From Clostridium beijerinckii HUN142 (GTDB lineage Bacteria; Bacillota; Clostridia; Clostridiales; Clostridiaceae): a stretch of 64,000 nucleotides of DNA. The stretch lies in contig NZ_JHXK01000010.1 in NCBI RefSeq assembly GCF_000621745.1, forward strand, positions 1 to 64,000, given 5' to 3'. Positions 56,359-64,000 of the stretch are shown piece after piece (position 1 is the stretch's first letter; the number at the start of each line of letters is the position of its first letter). The notes under the pieces are model-generated. The model was given only the letters and a program-made list of their open reading frames with translations. It was not told where the DNA came from and did no database searches. The translations under genes were made by a program, and so were the position numbers.

Positions 56359-57102
56359 ATGAAACCATATAATAAAAGTTTTGTGTTCCAAGAGATAAAG
56401 CGATATAGTGACTTAATTAATCAAGGAACTTGTGGCGACTATAAAATAGTTAAAGATACCATAATAAAGCAAGAATTACAAGGTTATATGTATGAAAATG
56501 AAGAAGAATATGATATAGATATAGTTCAATTATATAAAAATGGTAATAATTTAATGAAACTCACACCAAAGACAGTGGAAAGTTCATATGGAGCAATTTC
56601 TTTTGCTCACGGAAAAGTTGGTGTGATTGGACTTGGTGTTGGATATGTAGTTCAAGAAATTGCAAGAAAAGATAGCGTAGAAGAAGTTATCGTATATGAA
56701 ATTAGTGAAGAAATAATAAAATTATATAATAATAATTTTCCTAAAAATGAAAAGATACGAATAATAAAAGGTGATGCTTTCAAAGCTAAAAGAAATAAAT
56801 TTGATTTCTTTTATGTAGACATATATAAATGTGAGTTAAGTTCTAAAATAGTTAATGATTATAAAACGCTAAATGAACTCCATGAAATTGAAGAATATGC
56901 ATTTAGAGGATTAGAACATTTTTTATTAAGTTGTAAATATGAGGATATAGTATGGATTTATATACCTGAAAATTGGATTTCAATGAGTAAGAAGGCTTAT
57001 GAAGCCCTTGATGCTTCAGGATATTTAAATAGCTATAAGCCTCTAGATGAAGAGAATGTTAAAAAAATATTGTTTCAGTTTAAAGAAATATTGAATGCAT
57101 AA
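56359..57102 (+). CDS. Methyltransferase-like (spermidine synthase-like) protein
   Basis: 247 residues. A Rossmann-type SAM-binding core is seen: VGVIGLGVGYVVQEIAR (motif I, near 90) followed by VEEVIVYEIS with the acidic ribose-binding residue, then IKGDAF and FDFFYVDIYKC. This order fits spermidine synthase-like methyltransferases, but the polyamine-site residues are not evident. ATG 56359 follows AAGGGGAA. Standalone gene before dcd. Substrate unknown. Confidence 0.65.
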   Translation: MKPYNKSFVFQEIKRYSDLINQGTCGDYKIVKDTIIKQELQGYMYENEEEYDIDIVQLYKNGNNLMKLTPKTVESSYGAISFAHGKVGVIGLGVGYVVQEIARKDSVEEVIVYEISEEIIKLYNNNFPKNEKIRIIKGDAFKAKRNKFDFFYVDIYKCELSSKIVNDYKTLNELHEIEEYAFRGLEHFLLSCKYEDIVWIYIPENWISMSKKAYEALDASGYLNSYKPLDEENVKKILFQFKEILNA

Positions 57103-57216
57103 ATTCATCTGTATATTGCGGTATTATTTGTCGGGGATTTAAAGTTTATTAACTTTAATACATTAAAATGATACATTAGAAACTATTTGTTAATGGATAT
57201 AGCAGGAGGATAACTA

Positions 57217-57738
57217 ATGATATTATCAGGAAAAGAAATATTAAAAAATATTGGTAGTGATATAATAATTGAACCATTTGATAAGAAAAAAATAAATCCT
57301 AATAGTTACAATTTATCTTTACATAATGAATTATTAGTTTATGAAAATGATATTTTAGATATGAAAACTCCAAATCCAACAAAAGTGATAAAAATTCCGA
57401 AGGATGGATTGTTATTAGAACCAGGTAAATTATATTTAGGTAGAACAAATGAATTCACGAGTACTAATAAATATGTTCCTATGCTTGAAGGACGGTCTTC
57501 AACAGGAAGGTTAGGATTATTTATTCACGTTACAGCCGGATTCGGAGATATTGGATTTTCAGGTTACTGGACGCTAGAAATTTTTTGCGTTCAGCCAATA
57601 AAAGTTTATCCTGATGTAGAAATATGCCAAATATATTATCATGATATCCATGGAGAATATGATTTATATAACAGCGGCAAATATCAGAACAATACAGGAA
57701 TACAACCAAGTTTAATGTATAAAGATTTTGAAAAATAG
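57217..57738 (+). CDS. dcd: dCTP deaminase
   Basis: Deaminates dCTP to dUTP on the route to dTTP. 173 residues of the Dcd/dUTPase trimer family. Landmarks are NSYNLSLHNEL, the GRSSTGRLGLF loop, and HVTAGFGDIGFSGYWTLEI with the catalytic Glu. ATG 57217 follows AGGAGG. Whether it is a mono- or bifunctional (DCD-DUT) enzyme cannot be settled by eye. A terminator follows. Confidence 0.93.
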   Translation: MILSGKEILKNIGSDIIIEPFDKKKINPNSYNLSLHNELLVYENDILDMKTPNPTKVIKIPKDGLLLEPGKLYLGRTNEFTSTNKYVPMLEGRSSTGRLGLFIHVTAGFGDIGFSGYWTLEIFCVQPIKVYPDVEICQIYYHDIHGEYDLYNSGKYQNNTGIQPSLMYKDFEK

Positions 57739-57783
57739 TTGTATTTACTAATATGATTACTTTAAAATTAAGTTCGTAAATAT

Positions 57784-57840
57784 GCTCAACTTACTAAAAC
57801 TTACTTATAATAATAAAATTAAGATTTAGTAAGTTGAAGC
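57784..57840. terminator. Hairpin between dcd and broken kinase
   Basis: CAACTTACTAAA and TTTAGTAAGTTG form a 12-bp perfect stem enclosing 26 nt. Located between converging genes; no long T run. Confidence 0.7.
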
Positions 57841-57866
57841 AACCAATACGATATGTGAATAATATT

Positions 57867-58723
57867 TTATTTAAGTTTAGTGACACTTCCATTCTTAATA
57901 GGTAATTCTATTACAAATAAAGCTCCTGAGGCTGAATTTTTAGCACTGATTTTACCATTTAACTTTTCGATGATATTTTTGCTAATAGATAATCCTAATC
58001 CGAAATTTCCATTTTTTACATTGTAAAATCTTTCAAATATATTTGCAAGTTCATAGTCTTTAAAACCAGGACCATCATCTGATATAGATATACTTACTAT
58101 ATTGTTATCAGTAGTTTTTAATTGTATCATAACAACTCTAACTGCATATCTTATGCAGTTACTTAAAATGTTACCAATAGCTCTAGAAAGCTTTTCTTCA
58201 TCTCCATTAACAATAATTGTATTACTAGAAATATTTATAGCTATATTTATATTTTTGTTTTGAGCTAATAAACTCATACGTTGCAAGTAGCTGTTTAGTA
58301 AATCATTAAGATTTAGACTTGAATAGTTATAATTCTCTTCAATTGCATCAAGCAGAGAGAGGTAAAGTAGACCTTCTACTAAGTGAGTCATACGCTTAAT
58401 TTCAGAAAGTATAACTTCAACGGCACTATTGCTATCAATAACTTCATATTTAATACCCTCAGCGTAACTTTGTATAGACATAAGTGGAGTTCTAAATTCA
58501 GGGGAAACGTTTTTTGGGATTTATCATATGTTCCAAGTTTTTCAGACATAACATTGATGCTATTTACAAATTCACGCAATTCATCATATACTGGCATTTC
58601 AATTTTATTTCCGAAATTCCGTTCAGAAATATCATTTATATGCTGATTAAGGTGAAAAAAAGGTTCAGATATTTTCTTGGACACTCTAGAAGAAAATATA
58701 GTAATTTTTTTCTCTAAGAATAA
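57867..58723 (-). pseudogene. Broken sensor histidine kinase
   Basis: Two minus-strand frames form one kinase. The upstream frame holds a HAMP-like part (SKKISEPFFHLNQHINDIS and DELREFVNSINVM). The downstream one has HisKA/HATPase (EEKLSRAIGNILSNCIRYAV, SDDGPGF, FGLGLSISKNII). They switch frame at an A6 run (58510-58515), and the H-box reads VSPEFRTPLMSIQ, with Pro (58500-58502) where the phospho-accepting His should be. The N-terminal sensor is gone: a stop at 58724-58726 lies just upstream. No partner regulator remains. Frame loss plus loss of the key His argue for a decaying gene. Confidence 0.88.
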
Positions 58724-58744
58724 TTAAAATAGAAAATTTTACGT

Positions 58745-58778
58745 ATCCCTATTCAAAAGATTGTAATAGGGATGTATC
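58745..58778. repeat. Hairpin near broken kinase
   Basis: ATCCCTATT and AATAGGGAT form a 9-bp stem enclosing 11 nt. Possibly an old terminator; no gene is seen between here and 58954. Confidence 0.5.
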
Positions 58779-58954
58779 ATTATAATGTAGATAAAGAACT
58801 TTTAGAAGCTCATTTTTAATGCCTGTTACAGAAAAAGTATTTCACCTCATGGCATGGAAAATATTTCGGAGCATAAATCAAATTCATAGCTGGTTTATCT
58901 ATAAAATAATATAAGTTTTAAATATAAATTAATATATAAAGGAGAATGGAGAAA

Positions 58955-59896
58955 ATGGAATTAGTAATATTAGAACCATTAGGTGTAAATAAGGACAAGT
59001 TACTAGGAATGGCAAAGGATAGCTTAGGAAATGAAGTAGATATAATATATTATGATACAAGAGTAGAAGATACCGAAACATTAATAGAAAGAAGCAAAGA
59101 TGCTGATGCTGTAGTACTATCTAATCTTCCATATAAAAAAGAGGTAATAGAAAACTGTCCAAATTTGAAAATGATTTGTGTGGCATTTACAGGAGTAGAT
59201 CATGTTGCAATGGATTACTGTAAGGAAAGAAACATTTTAGTATGCAATTGTGCCGGATACTCAACTGTTGCAGTTTCAGACTTAGTATTTGGTATGGTTA
59301 TTTCTCTATATAGAAATATTATACCATGTGATAAGGTGACTAGAGAAGGTGGAACAAAGAATGGTCTTGTTGGATTTGAACTCGCAGGAAAGAAGTTTGG
59401 AGTAGTAGGGTCAGGAGCAATAGGGATGAGAACTGCTGCAATTGCTAAGGCTTTTGGCTGTGATGTATATGCTTATAGCAGAACTAAAAAAGATATTGAA
59501 GGAATTGAATTTGTAGATTTAGATACATTAATGGCTAATTGTGATATAGTATCACTTCATGTTCCATTAAATGAAAGTACTAAAGGATTAATAAATAGTG
59601 AAAAACTATCATTAATGAAAGAAAGTGCAATTCTAATAAATACAGCAAGAGGCCCTGTTGTAGATAGCTTAGCGCTTGCAGAAGCTTTAAATAGTGGCAA
59701 AATTGCTGGTGCTGGAGTAGATGTATTTGAAATTGAGCCCCCAATTCCTACTGATCATGTGTTGTTTGGAGCGAAAAATTTAATAGTTACTCCTCATGTT
59801 GCATTTGCAACAGCAGAAGCCTTTGAAAAAAGAGCTGTTATTGTTTTCGATAATATAAAAAAATGGTTAAAAGGTACTCCTCAAAATGTAATGTAA
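58955..59896 (+). CDS. D-isomer-specific 2-hydroxyacid dehydrogenase
   Basis: NAD-dependent oxidoreductase of the D-lactate/phosphoglycerate dehydrogenase superfamily, 313 residues. The nucleotide fold has VVGSGAIGMRTA. The catalytic Arg is in NTARGPVVD, Glu in VFEIEPP, His in TPHVAFAT. ATG 58955, with AAAGGAG 10 bases upstream, is better than ATG 58946, which nearly touches it. Substrate cannot be set; hydroxypyruvate, glyoxylate or a phenyl-hydroxyacid are options. Single gene with a terminator after it. Confidence 0.9.
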   Translation: MELVILEPLGVNKDKLLGMAKDSLGNEVDIIYYDTRVEDTETLIERSKDADAVVLSNLPYKKEVIENCPNLKMICVAFTGVDHVAMDYCKERNILVCNCAGYSTVAVSDLVFGMVISLYRNIIPCDKVTREGGTKNGLVGFELAGKKFGVVGSGAIGMRTAAIAKAFGCDVYAYSRTKKDIEGIEFVDLDTLMANCDIVSLHVPLNESTKGLINSEKLSLMKESAILINTARGPVVDSLALAEALNSGKIAGAGVDVFEIEPPIPTDHVLFGAKNLIVTPHVAFATAEAFEKRAVIVFDNIKKWLKGTPQNVM

Positions 59897-59935
59897 CATA
59901 AGTTTATAAAAAGTAAAAATAAGAAGTTAGAGTTT

Positions 59936-59994
59936 TAAAATGATGCCTATGGGTTATACACTTTTTGTGTTAGAACATAGGTATCATTTTTATA
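59936..59994 (+). terminator. Terminator after dehydrogenase gene
   Basis: AAAATGATGCCTATG pairs with CATAGGTATCATTTTT (one mismatch) around about 24 nt, ending in TTTTTATATT. Confidence 0.85.
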
Positions 59995-60116
59995 TTATTT
60001 GAAAATTGTTTATAAAATTTTTAAAATTGCTTTAAAGGATTTTTAAAATTGGATTTTATAATGAATTCATAACAAGCAAGGAAATAAATCCTTGAAAATA
60101 TCAGGAGGCGTTATAA

Positions 60117-60800
60117 ATGAATAAAATTAAAGTATTATATGATGTATTTAAAACTATGAAGGAAAAAGAAATATTTAAAGGAAATATAAAATTGGAAGCA
60201 GCTAAAGGTGATGTGAAAGTATTATCATTTTCTAATGAATTTGAAACCAATACTAAAAGTGGGGAAACAAAAGCTAATATAAATGTTGATTTAGATGCTG
60301 AAGGCAAAAAAGTAAAACATGATAGTAATTCAGAATTTAATATAAAGGATTGCCCACATCATGGATTCCATAGAGGAATGCATATGAATAATCATGGGAT
60401 GAATATGCACGGAGTGCATGGTCATAGTGGAATAAAAGGAGGCCTTTCAAAAATCACTTTTATATTAAATCTATTAAATAATGTACAAGTTGAAGAAAAG
60501 GATGAAAAAGCTATTATATCTTTAGAGTTGAAAGAAGTATTTAAAGAAATTAAGGATATGCATAAAGAATTCCATAAAGGAATGGATGAAGAAAAGATAA
60601 AGGAGCACATAAGACAAATGAAGGAAAATGATGATAGAGGTTTTCATAAGCATCATAAATTTATAAAAGAATTATTGTGTTCTGAAAACAGCGACGCTGT
60701 ATTAAAAATATATGCAAACAAAAATAATGAAGTTGAGAAAGTAGAAATTTCCTCTAAAGGCGAAAATACTGTAAATGGATCACTAGATTTAGTTTGGTAA
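60117..60800 (+). CDS. His-rich protein of unknown function
   Basis: 227 residues, no signal peptide or membrane segment. The N-terminal part (1-75) has regular amphipathic strands. The middle (about 79-105) is rich in His, Met and Gly (HHGFHRGMHMN, NHGMNMHGVHGHSG). The C-terminal part is helical and charged (EIKDMHKEFHKGMDEEKI, RGFHKHHKF). Over 20 His suggest metal (Ni, Zn, Cu) binding. AGGAGGCG precedes ATG 60117. The Cys-containing small protein at 60840 follows after 39 bp, then a two-component pair. Family not recognised. Confidence 0.65.
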   Translation: MNKIKVLYDVFKTMKEKEIFKGNIKLEAAKGDVKVLSFSNEFETNTKSGETKANINVDLDAEGKKVKHDSNSEFNIKDCPHHGFHRGMHMNNHGMNMHGVHGHSGIKGGLSKITFILNLLNNVQVEEKDEKAIISLELKEVFKEIKDMHKEFHKGMDEEKIKEHIRQMKENDDRGFHKHHKFIKELLCSENSDAVLKIYANKNNEVEKVEISSKGENTVNGSLDLVW

Positions 60801-60839
60801 ACGTACTATAACTGTATATACCGGGTTAGGAGATATTAA

Positions 60840-61043
60840 ATGTCAAAGTATATTATTTGTAATAACACTAAAAAGTATAATGAATTAACTGAAGCTTTAA
60901 AAAATAGAGGGATTGAATTTGAGACAACACATTGTGATAGTAAATGTTTTAAATGTCGCACTAGAGTAATGATTAGAGAAGATGATAAATATATATATGC
61001 AACTGATGTTAAAAATCTATTAAGAAAAATGAATATTTCTTAA
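60840..61043 (+). CDS. Small Cys-containing protein (possibly DUF1450-like)
   Basis: 67 residues: KYIICNNTKKY at the N terminus, HCDSKCFKC in the middle and YIYATDVKNLLRKM at the end. The order of strand, Cys pairs and C-terminal helix recalls the DUF1450/YuzB small thioredoxin-like proteins, but the match is loose. TTAGGAG precedes ATG 60840. Probably in one transcript with the His-rich gene, so both may bind metal. Confidence 0.6.
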   Translation: MSKYIICNNTKKYNELTEALKNRGIEFETTHCDSKCFKCRTRVMIREDDKYIYATDVKNLLRKMNIS

Positions 61044-61062
61044 TGTAAAGAGGGTTTGAAAT

Positions 61063-61118
61063 TCAGAAATCTCTAAATTATTGATGTAAAAATTCAATTA
61101 TTTAGAGATTTTCTTTTA
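61063..61118 (+). terminator. Terminator after small Cys protein gene
   Basis: AAATCTCTAAAT and ATTTAGAGATTT with further A/T pairs, then TCTTTTATA. Confidence 0.8.
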
Positions 61119-61264
61119 TAAATAAGGAGATTTGTTCCCAATCAAAATTTAAGTATCTCATAGAATTTATTTTATGAGAATTATTAATAGGCGGGTTTAA
61201 TTTAATTTATCAAAAGTTAATTTGTAATGTTATAATCATTACAATAGTCGAAATTTATTTTAAG

Positions 61265-62479
61265 GTGGTGGCTGAGATTAGAAGATTTAGAGGAAGAGTT
61301 CATACTCATTTTAATAATAGAATTGATATAGAACATCGGGAATATTTTGAAAAACTAAAAGAATTAAATGAGATGCGTTATGAATTAGTTTATGAGCATC
61401 AAAAAATACATCATAAATCTCATCATAAGCAATTTAATGAATTTAATAGGATACATAGATATTTAAGATGGATGCGCCCAACAGGAATTTTAATAAGTAT
61501 ACTGCTTGTTTTTTCTATATTCAAATTTGTAGATGTAAAGGCAGTTACTATATTTTTCGCAATGATTTTTATTGTTCATCAGAGCTCTCACATATATATA
61601 ACAATGAGAATGGAAAAAAGAATTATGAAACCTATAGAGAAGTTAAAAGATGGTGTTGAGCAAATAGCTAGAGGTAATTATGATGTGAAAATAGATAATG
61701 ACGTGTATAATGAAATTGGAATTTTAATATACGATTTTAATAAAATGGCTGAAACTTTAAAGAAATCTGAAAAGATGAAACTTGAGTATGAAGAAAATAG
61801 AAAAGCATTGATAGCCAATATTTCTCATGATTTAAAAACACCGATTACTTCAATTAATGGATATATTGAAGCCTTAGTAGATGATGTTGTTACTTCACCA
61901 GATAAAGTAAAAAATTATCTAAATATAATTCATAATAATACTATTTATATAAACAATCTTATTGACGATTTATTTTTATTTTCAAAATTAGATATGCAGA
62001 AATTAGATTTTAATTTTAAGATAGTTAAATTTAGGTCATTTATGAGTGATCTCATGGAAGAATTTGATTTTGTTCTTAAAGAAAAAAATATTGAATTTAA
62101 ATTTGAAGATAGGTTGTCGGAAGAATTAGAGGTTAACATAGATGGAAAAAGAATATATCAAGTTATTAGAAATGTTATAGGGAATGCTATAAAATACGGA
62201 AGACAAGAAGATTCAATAATTAAAGTGGAATTAAGTAATAATGATGAATGGATTAAGATAGAAATTAAAGATAATGGTCCTGGAATTCCAGAAGATAAAC
62301 TTTCAAATATATTTAATAGATTTTACCGTATAGATACAGAACGTACAAAAGATTTTATGAGTACAGGTTTAGGACTTGCAATTGCAAAGGAAATGGCAGA
62401 AGCCCATGGAGGAAAAATTTATGCATCAAGTATAATGGAAAAGGGAAGTACGTTTACTATAGAACTACCAATAAAGTGA
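61265..62479 (+). CDS. Membrane sensor histidine kinase
   Basis: 404 residues. The basic, His-rich N-terminal 75 residues are followed by two close membrane segments (about 76-95 and 99-118), so there is almost no outside sensor. HAMP (about 120-175), HisKA with the phospho-His in NISHDLKTPITSINGYI, and HATPase with NVIGNAIKYG, DNGPGIP and STGLGLAIAKEMA follow. Start uncertain: GTG 61265 or 61268 both crowd the AAGG site. It is paired with the regulator at 62648, across a structured element. Small-loop kinases of this type often sense membrane or wall stress. Confidence 0.9.
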   Translation: MVAEIRRFRGRVHTHFNNRIDIEHREYFEKLKELNEMRYELVYEHQKIHHKSHHKQFNEFNRIHRYLRWMRPTGILISILLVFSIFKFVDVKAVTIFFAMIFIVHQSSHIYITMRMEKRIMKPIEKLKDGVEQIARGNYDVKIDNDVYNEIGILIYDFNKMAETLKKSEKMKLEYEENRKALIANISHDLKTPITSINGYIEALVDDVVTSPDKVKNYLNIIHNNTIYINNLIDDLFLFSKLDMQKLDFNFKIVKFRSFMSDLMEEFDFVLKEKNIEFKFEDRLSEELEVNIDGKRIYQVIRNVIGNAIKYGRQEDSIIKVELSNNDEWIKIEIKDNGPGIPEDKLSNIFNRFYRIDTERTKDFMSTGLGLAIAKEMAEAHGGKIYASSIMEKGSTFTIELPIK

Positions 62480-62529
62480 AGATTTTCAGGTGGAGGGAGC
62501 TCTAGCTGAATTTTCATATTAACAATGGA

Positions 62530-62610
62530 CACAATGTTCAGAAGTGAGCAGCTGCTATCCAATGCTTAAAGAAGAGGAAGTGTTACGGATACTAGCTATC
62601 GGACATTGTG
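62530..62610 (+). ncRNA. Candidate structured element (copy C of three)
   Basis: CACAATGT/ACATTGTG (62530-62537, 62603-62610) closes the element; inside are AGCT/AGCT and TATCC/GGATA. AGAAGTG, AGCTGC, AATG, GAGGAAG and TTACGGATAC-AGCTA match in order the elements at 51225 and 7074. It lies between kinase and regulator genes of one operon, so it could affect their relative expression. Confidence 0.45.
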
Positions 62611-62647
62611 TTCTTTAATGGTATAAATAATAAAGAGGAGGAAGCAC

Positions 62648-63334
62648 ATGAAACAAATATTAATTATAGAAGATGATATAAATATTGCTGAACTAGAAAA
62701 AGAGTATCTCCAATTAAATGGCTATAAAGTGGAAATAATTCAGGATGGAACTGAAGGATTAAAAAAAGCTCTTATGGGTACATATAATCTCATAATAGTT
62801 GATTTAATGCTGCCAGGTAAAGATGGGTATGAAATAGTAAGAGACGTTAGAGAAAAATATGAAATACCTATAATAATAGTATCAGCAAGAAGTGAAGATA
62901 TTGATAAAATAAAGGGGTTAGGATTTGGTGCGGATGATTACTTAACAAAACCTTTTAGTCCTGCCGAATTAGTAGCCAGAATAAAATCTCATATGCTTAG
63001 ATATGAGAGGTTGTCAGGAAATAAACCACAATTCAATATTATTAGCCATAAAGCATTAGAGATAAGAACGGATTCTCATAAAGTTTTTGTAAATGGAAAA
63101 GAGGTTATTCTTACTACAAAAGAATATGAGCTTATGATATTTTTAGCTTCTAATCCTAATATAGTTTTCACTAAAGATCAGTTGTTCGATAGAATATGGG
63201 GAGAGGATTATTACGGAGATACGGCAACTGTAGCAGTTCATATACAAAAGTTAAGAAAGAAGATTGAAAAAGATCCAGGAAATCCAGAATATATTGAAAC
63301 ACTTTGGGGAACTGGATATAGGTTTAATTCCTAA
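62648..63334 (+). CDS. OmpR/PhoB-family response regulator
   Basis: 228 residues. The receiver has the acidic cluster in IEDDINIAELE, phospho-Asp in LIIVDLMLPGKDG and Lys in LTKPFSPAEL. The winged-helix domain has VILTTKEYELMIFLASNP and TATVAVHIQKLRKKIE. AGAGGAGGAA precedes ATG 62648. Partner of the kinase at 61265; order kinase then regulator is less common. Targets are not visible. Confidence 0.93.
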   Translation: MKQILIIEDDINIAELEKEYLQLNGYKVEIIQDGTEGLKKALMGTYNLIIVDLMLPGKDGYEIVRDVREKYEIPIIIVSARSEDIDKIKGLGFGADDYLTKPFSPAELVARIKSHMLRYERLSGNKPQFNIISHKALEIRTDSHKVFVNGKEVILTTKEYELMIFLASNPNIVFTKDQLFDRIWGEDYYGDTATVAVHIQKLRKKIEKDPGNPEYIETLWGTGYRFNS

Positions 63335-63429
63335 ATTTGAATATTGAAATAAGCTCATCAGATCTTTATATATTCTATTAATTAATTAAAAGAGCATTGT
63401 GAAAATTTGACTAAGGTAATAAGCATATA

Positions 63430-63460
63430 GCTAATAAAAAAGTGGCCAATTGGCCACCCT
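63430..63460 (-). terminator. Terminator of leuS
   Basis: GTGGCCAATTGGCCAC is a perfect palindrome. On the minus strand it follows the leuS stop and runs into TTTTTTATTAG. Confidence 0.85.
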
Positions 63461-63461
63461 T

Positions 63462-64000
63462 TTATTTCACAACTATATTAACAAGTCTTCCTTTAATTAC
63501 AATTACTTTAACGATAGTTTTACCTTGAGTATTTTCTTTAATAGTCTCATTCTCTAATGAAGTAGCTTTTATACCTTCTTCATCTAAATTAGAAGCTACC
63601 ATGATTTTAGCTTTTATTTTACCATTTATTTGGATTGCAATTTCAACCTCATCTTTAATTAAAGCAGCAGGGGTAAATTCTGGCCATTTTTCATTAAAAA
63701 TTGTTGAGTTATTTCCAAGTAAGCTCCATTGTTCTTCTGCAAAGTGAGGAGCAAATGGTGCAAGTAATTTTATGAAATCAACTATTGTTTCTTTTAAGAA
63801 GCTTGTGTTCTTAATATTTTCTTGAGTATACTTGTTAAGAGCATTTGTAAGTTCCATAAGTCTTGCTATTGCAGTGTTAAATTGCATTTTATCTCCGTCT
63901 TCAGTAACACCTTTAATAGTATTATGTTTCCAGAAGTTTAATTCTTTTTCAGCTGAATCAATAGAATCTTTAGTATTATCGCTTGAATTTATTACATTTC
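63462..64000 (-). CDS. leuS: Leucyl-tRNA synthetase, C-terminal part (5' end outside window)
   Basis: Charges tRNA-Leu. The visible 179 codons are the anticodon-binding and C-terminal regions: [51 protein letters not shown] and the final [16 protein letters not shown]. The frame is open to the window edge (a segment with [17 protein letters not shown] precedes the Met at 63887), so that Met is internal. A full enzyme has about 800-820 residues; catalytic HIGH and KMSKS lie outside. Terminator directly after the stop. Confidence 0.95.
   Translation of the reverse strand, partial: NVINSSDNTKDSIDSAEKELNFWKHNTIKGVTEDGDKMQFNTAIARLMELTNALNKYTQENIKNTSFLKETIVDFIKLLAPFAPHFAEEQWSLLGNNSTIFNEKWPEFTPAALIKDEVEIAIQINGKIKAKIMVASNLDEEGIKATSLENETIKENTQGKTIVKVIVIKGRLVNIVVK

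Noticed and set aside
58514..58717. Plus-strand frames over the broken kinase
   Set aside because: They are antisense to recognisable HAMP/HisKA sequence on the minus strand.

Overview
The window is low-GC DNA from a saccharolytic, spore-forming Clostridium of the sensu stricto group. Supporting signs are strong A/T codon bias, GGAGG-type ribosome binding sites with frequent GTG/TTG starts, Tlp and CotF-like spore proteins, butyrate kinase, sigma-54/LevR-controlled cellobiose-type PTS operons, and cell-wall (choline-type) binding repeats next to a LicD-family gene. The gene mix resembles solventogenic species such as C. beijerinckii, but I cannot fix the species from sequence alone.

Layout. 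1-901 is the C-terminal half of transketolase, cut by the window edge. 1340-12646 is a beta-glucoside region: a GH1 6-phospho-beta-glucosidase, an RpiR-type regulator, a LevR/CelR-type sigma-54 activator on the minus strand, and two paralogous IIA-IIB-IIC PTS operons. Each PTS operon has a clear -24/-12 promoter and AGTGTT/AACACT upstream sites. 12765-35988 is an envelope region. It holds secreted proteins with cell-wall binding repeats (one fused to a ComEC-like metallo-beta-lactamase domain), a LicD-family protein, four glycosyltransferases, a PglF/CapD-type dehydratase, a Wzy-like polymerase, WecB and a decayed second wecB, a two-component system, an initiating sugar-phosphate transferase, a WlbA-like oxidoreductase and GalU. 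No Wzx flippase is visible. 36124-39058 has a small membrane protein, a GAF-GGDEF protein and an AlbA_2-type protein. 39342-43843 has tyrS, a tandemly duplicated pair of CotF-like spore genes, tlp and a lone buk. 44140-50967 has FliK-like and FlhB-C-terminal-like proteins (YlqG/YlqH type), a phosphoesterase, a LacX-like mutarotase, a soluble chemotaxis-type protein, a DUF2225 protein and a small alarmone synthetase. 51536-54902 is a three-gene cassette: a repeat protein, a MoxR-like AAA ATPase, and a HExxH/VWA protein. 54982-63334 has small unknowns, a HesB-like protein, a methyltransferase-like protein, dcd, a broken histidine kinase, a 2-hydroxyacid dehydrogenase, a His-rich protein and an intact two-component pair. 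The window ends in the 3' part of leuS on the minus strand.

The intergenic DNA is unusually structured. I see three copies of a candidate structured RNA or repeat (7074-7139, 51225-51334, 62530-62610) that share sequence and keep pairing with changed bases. There is a roughly 190-nt long-hairpin RNA candidate at 17114-17302. There is also a roughly 70-bp dispersed stem-loop repeat (23603-23660, 31646-31715, 53423-53493, and a partial copy at 31565-31594). 11-bp phased direct repeats lie upstream of a cell-wall binding protein gene that follows a two-component system. I saw no tRNA, rRNA, CRISPR array or intact insertion sequence.
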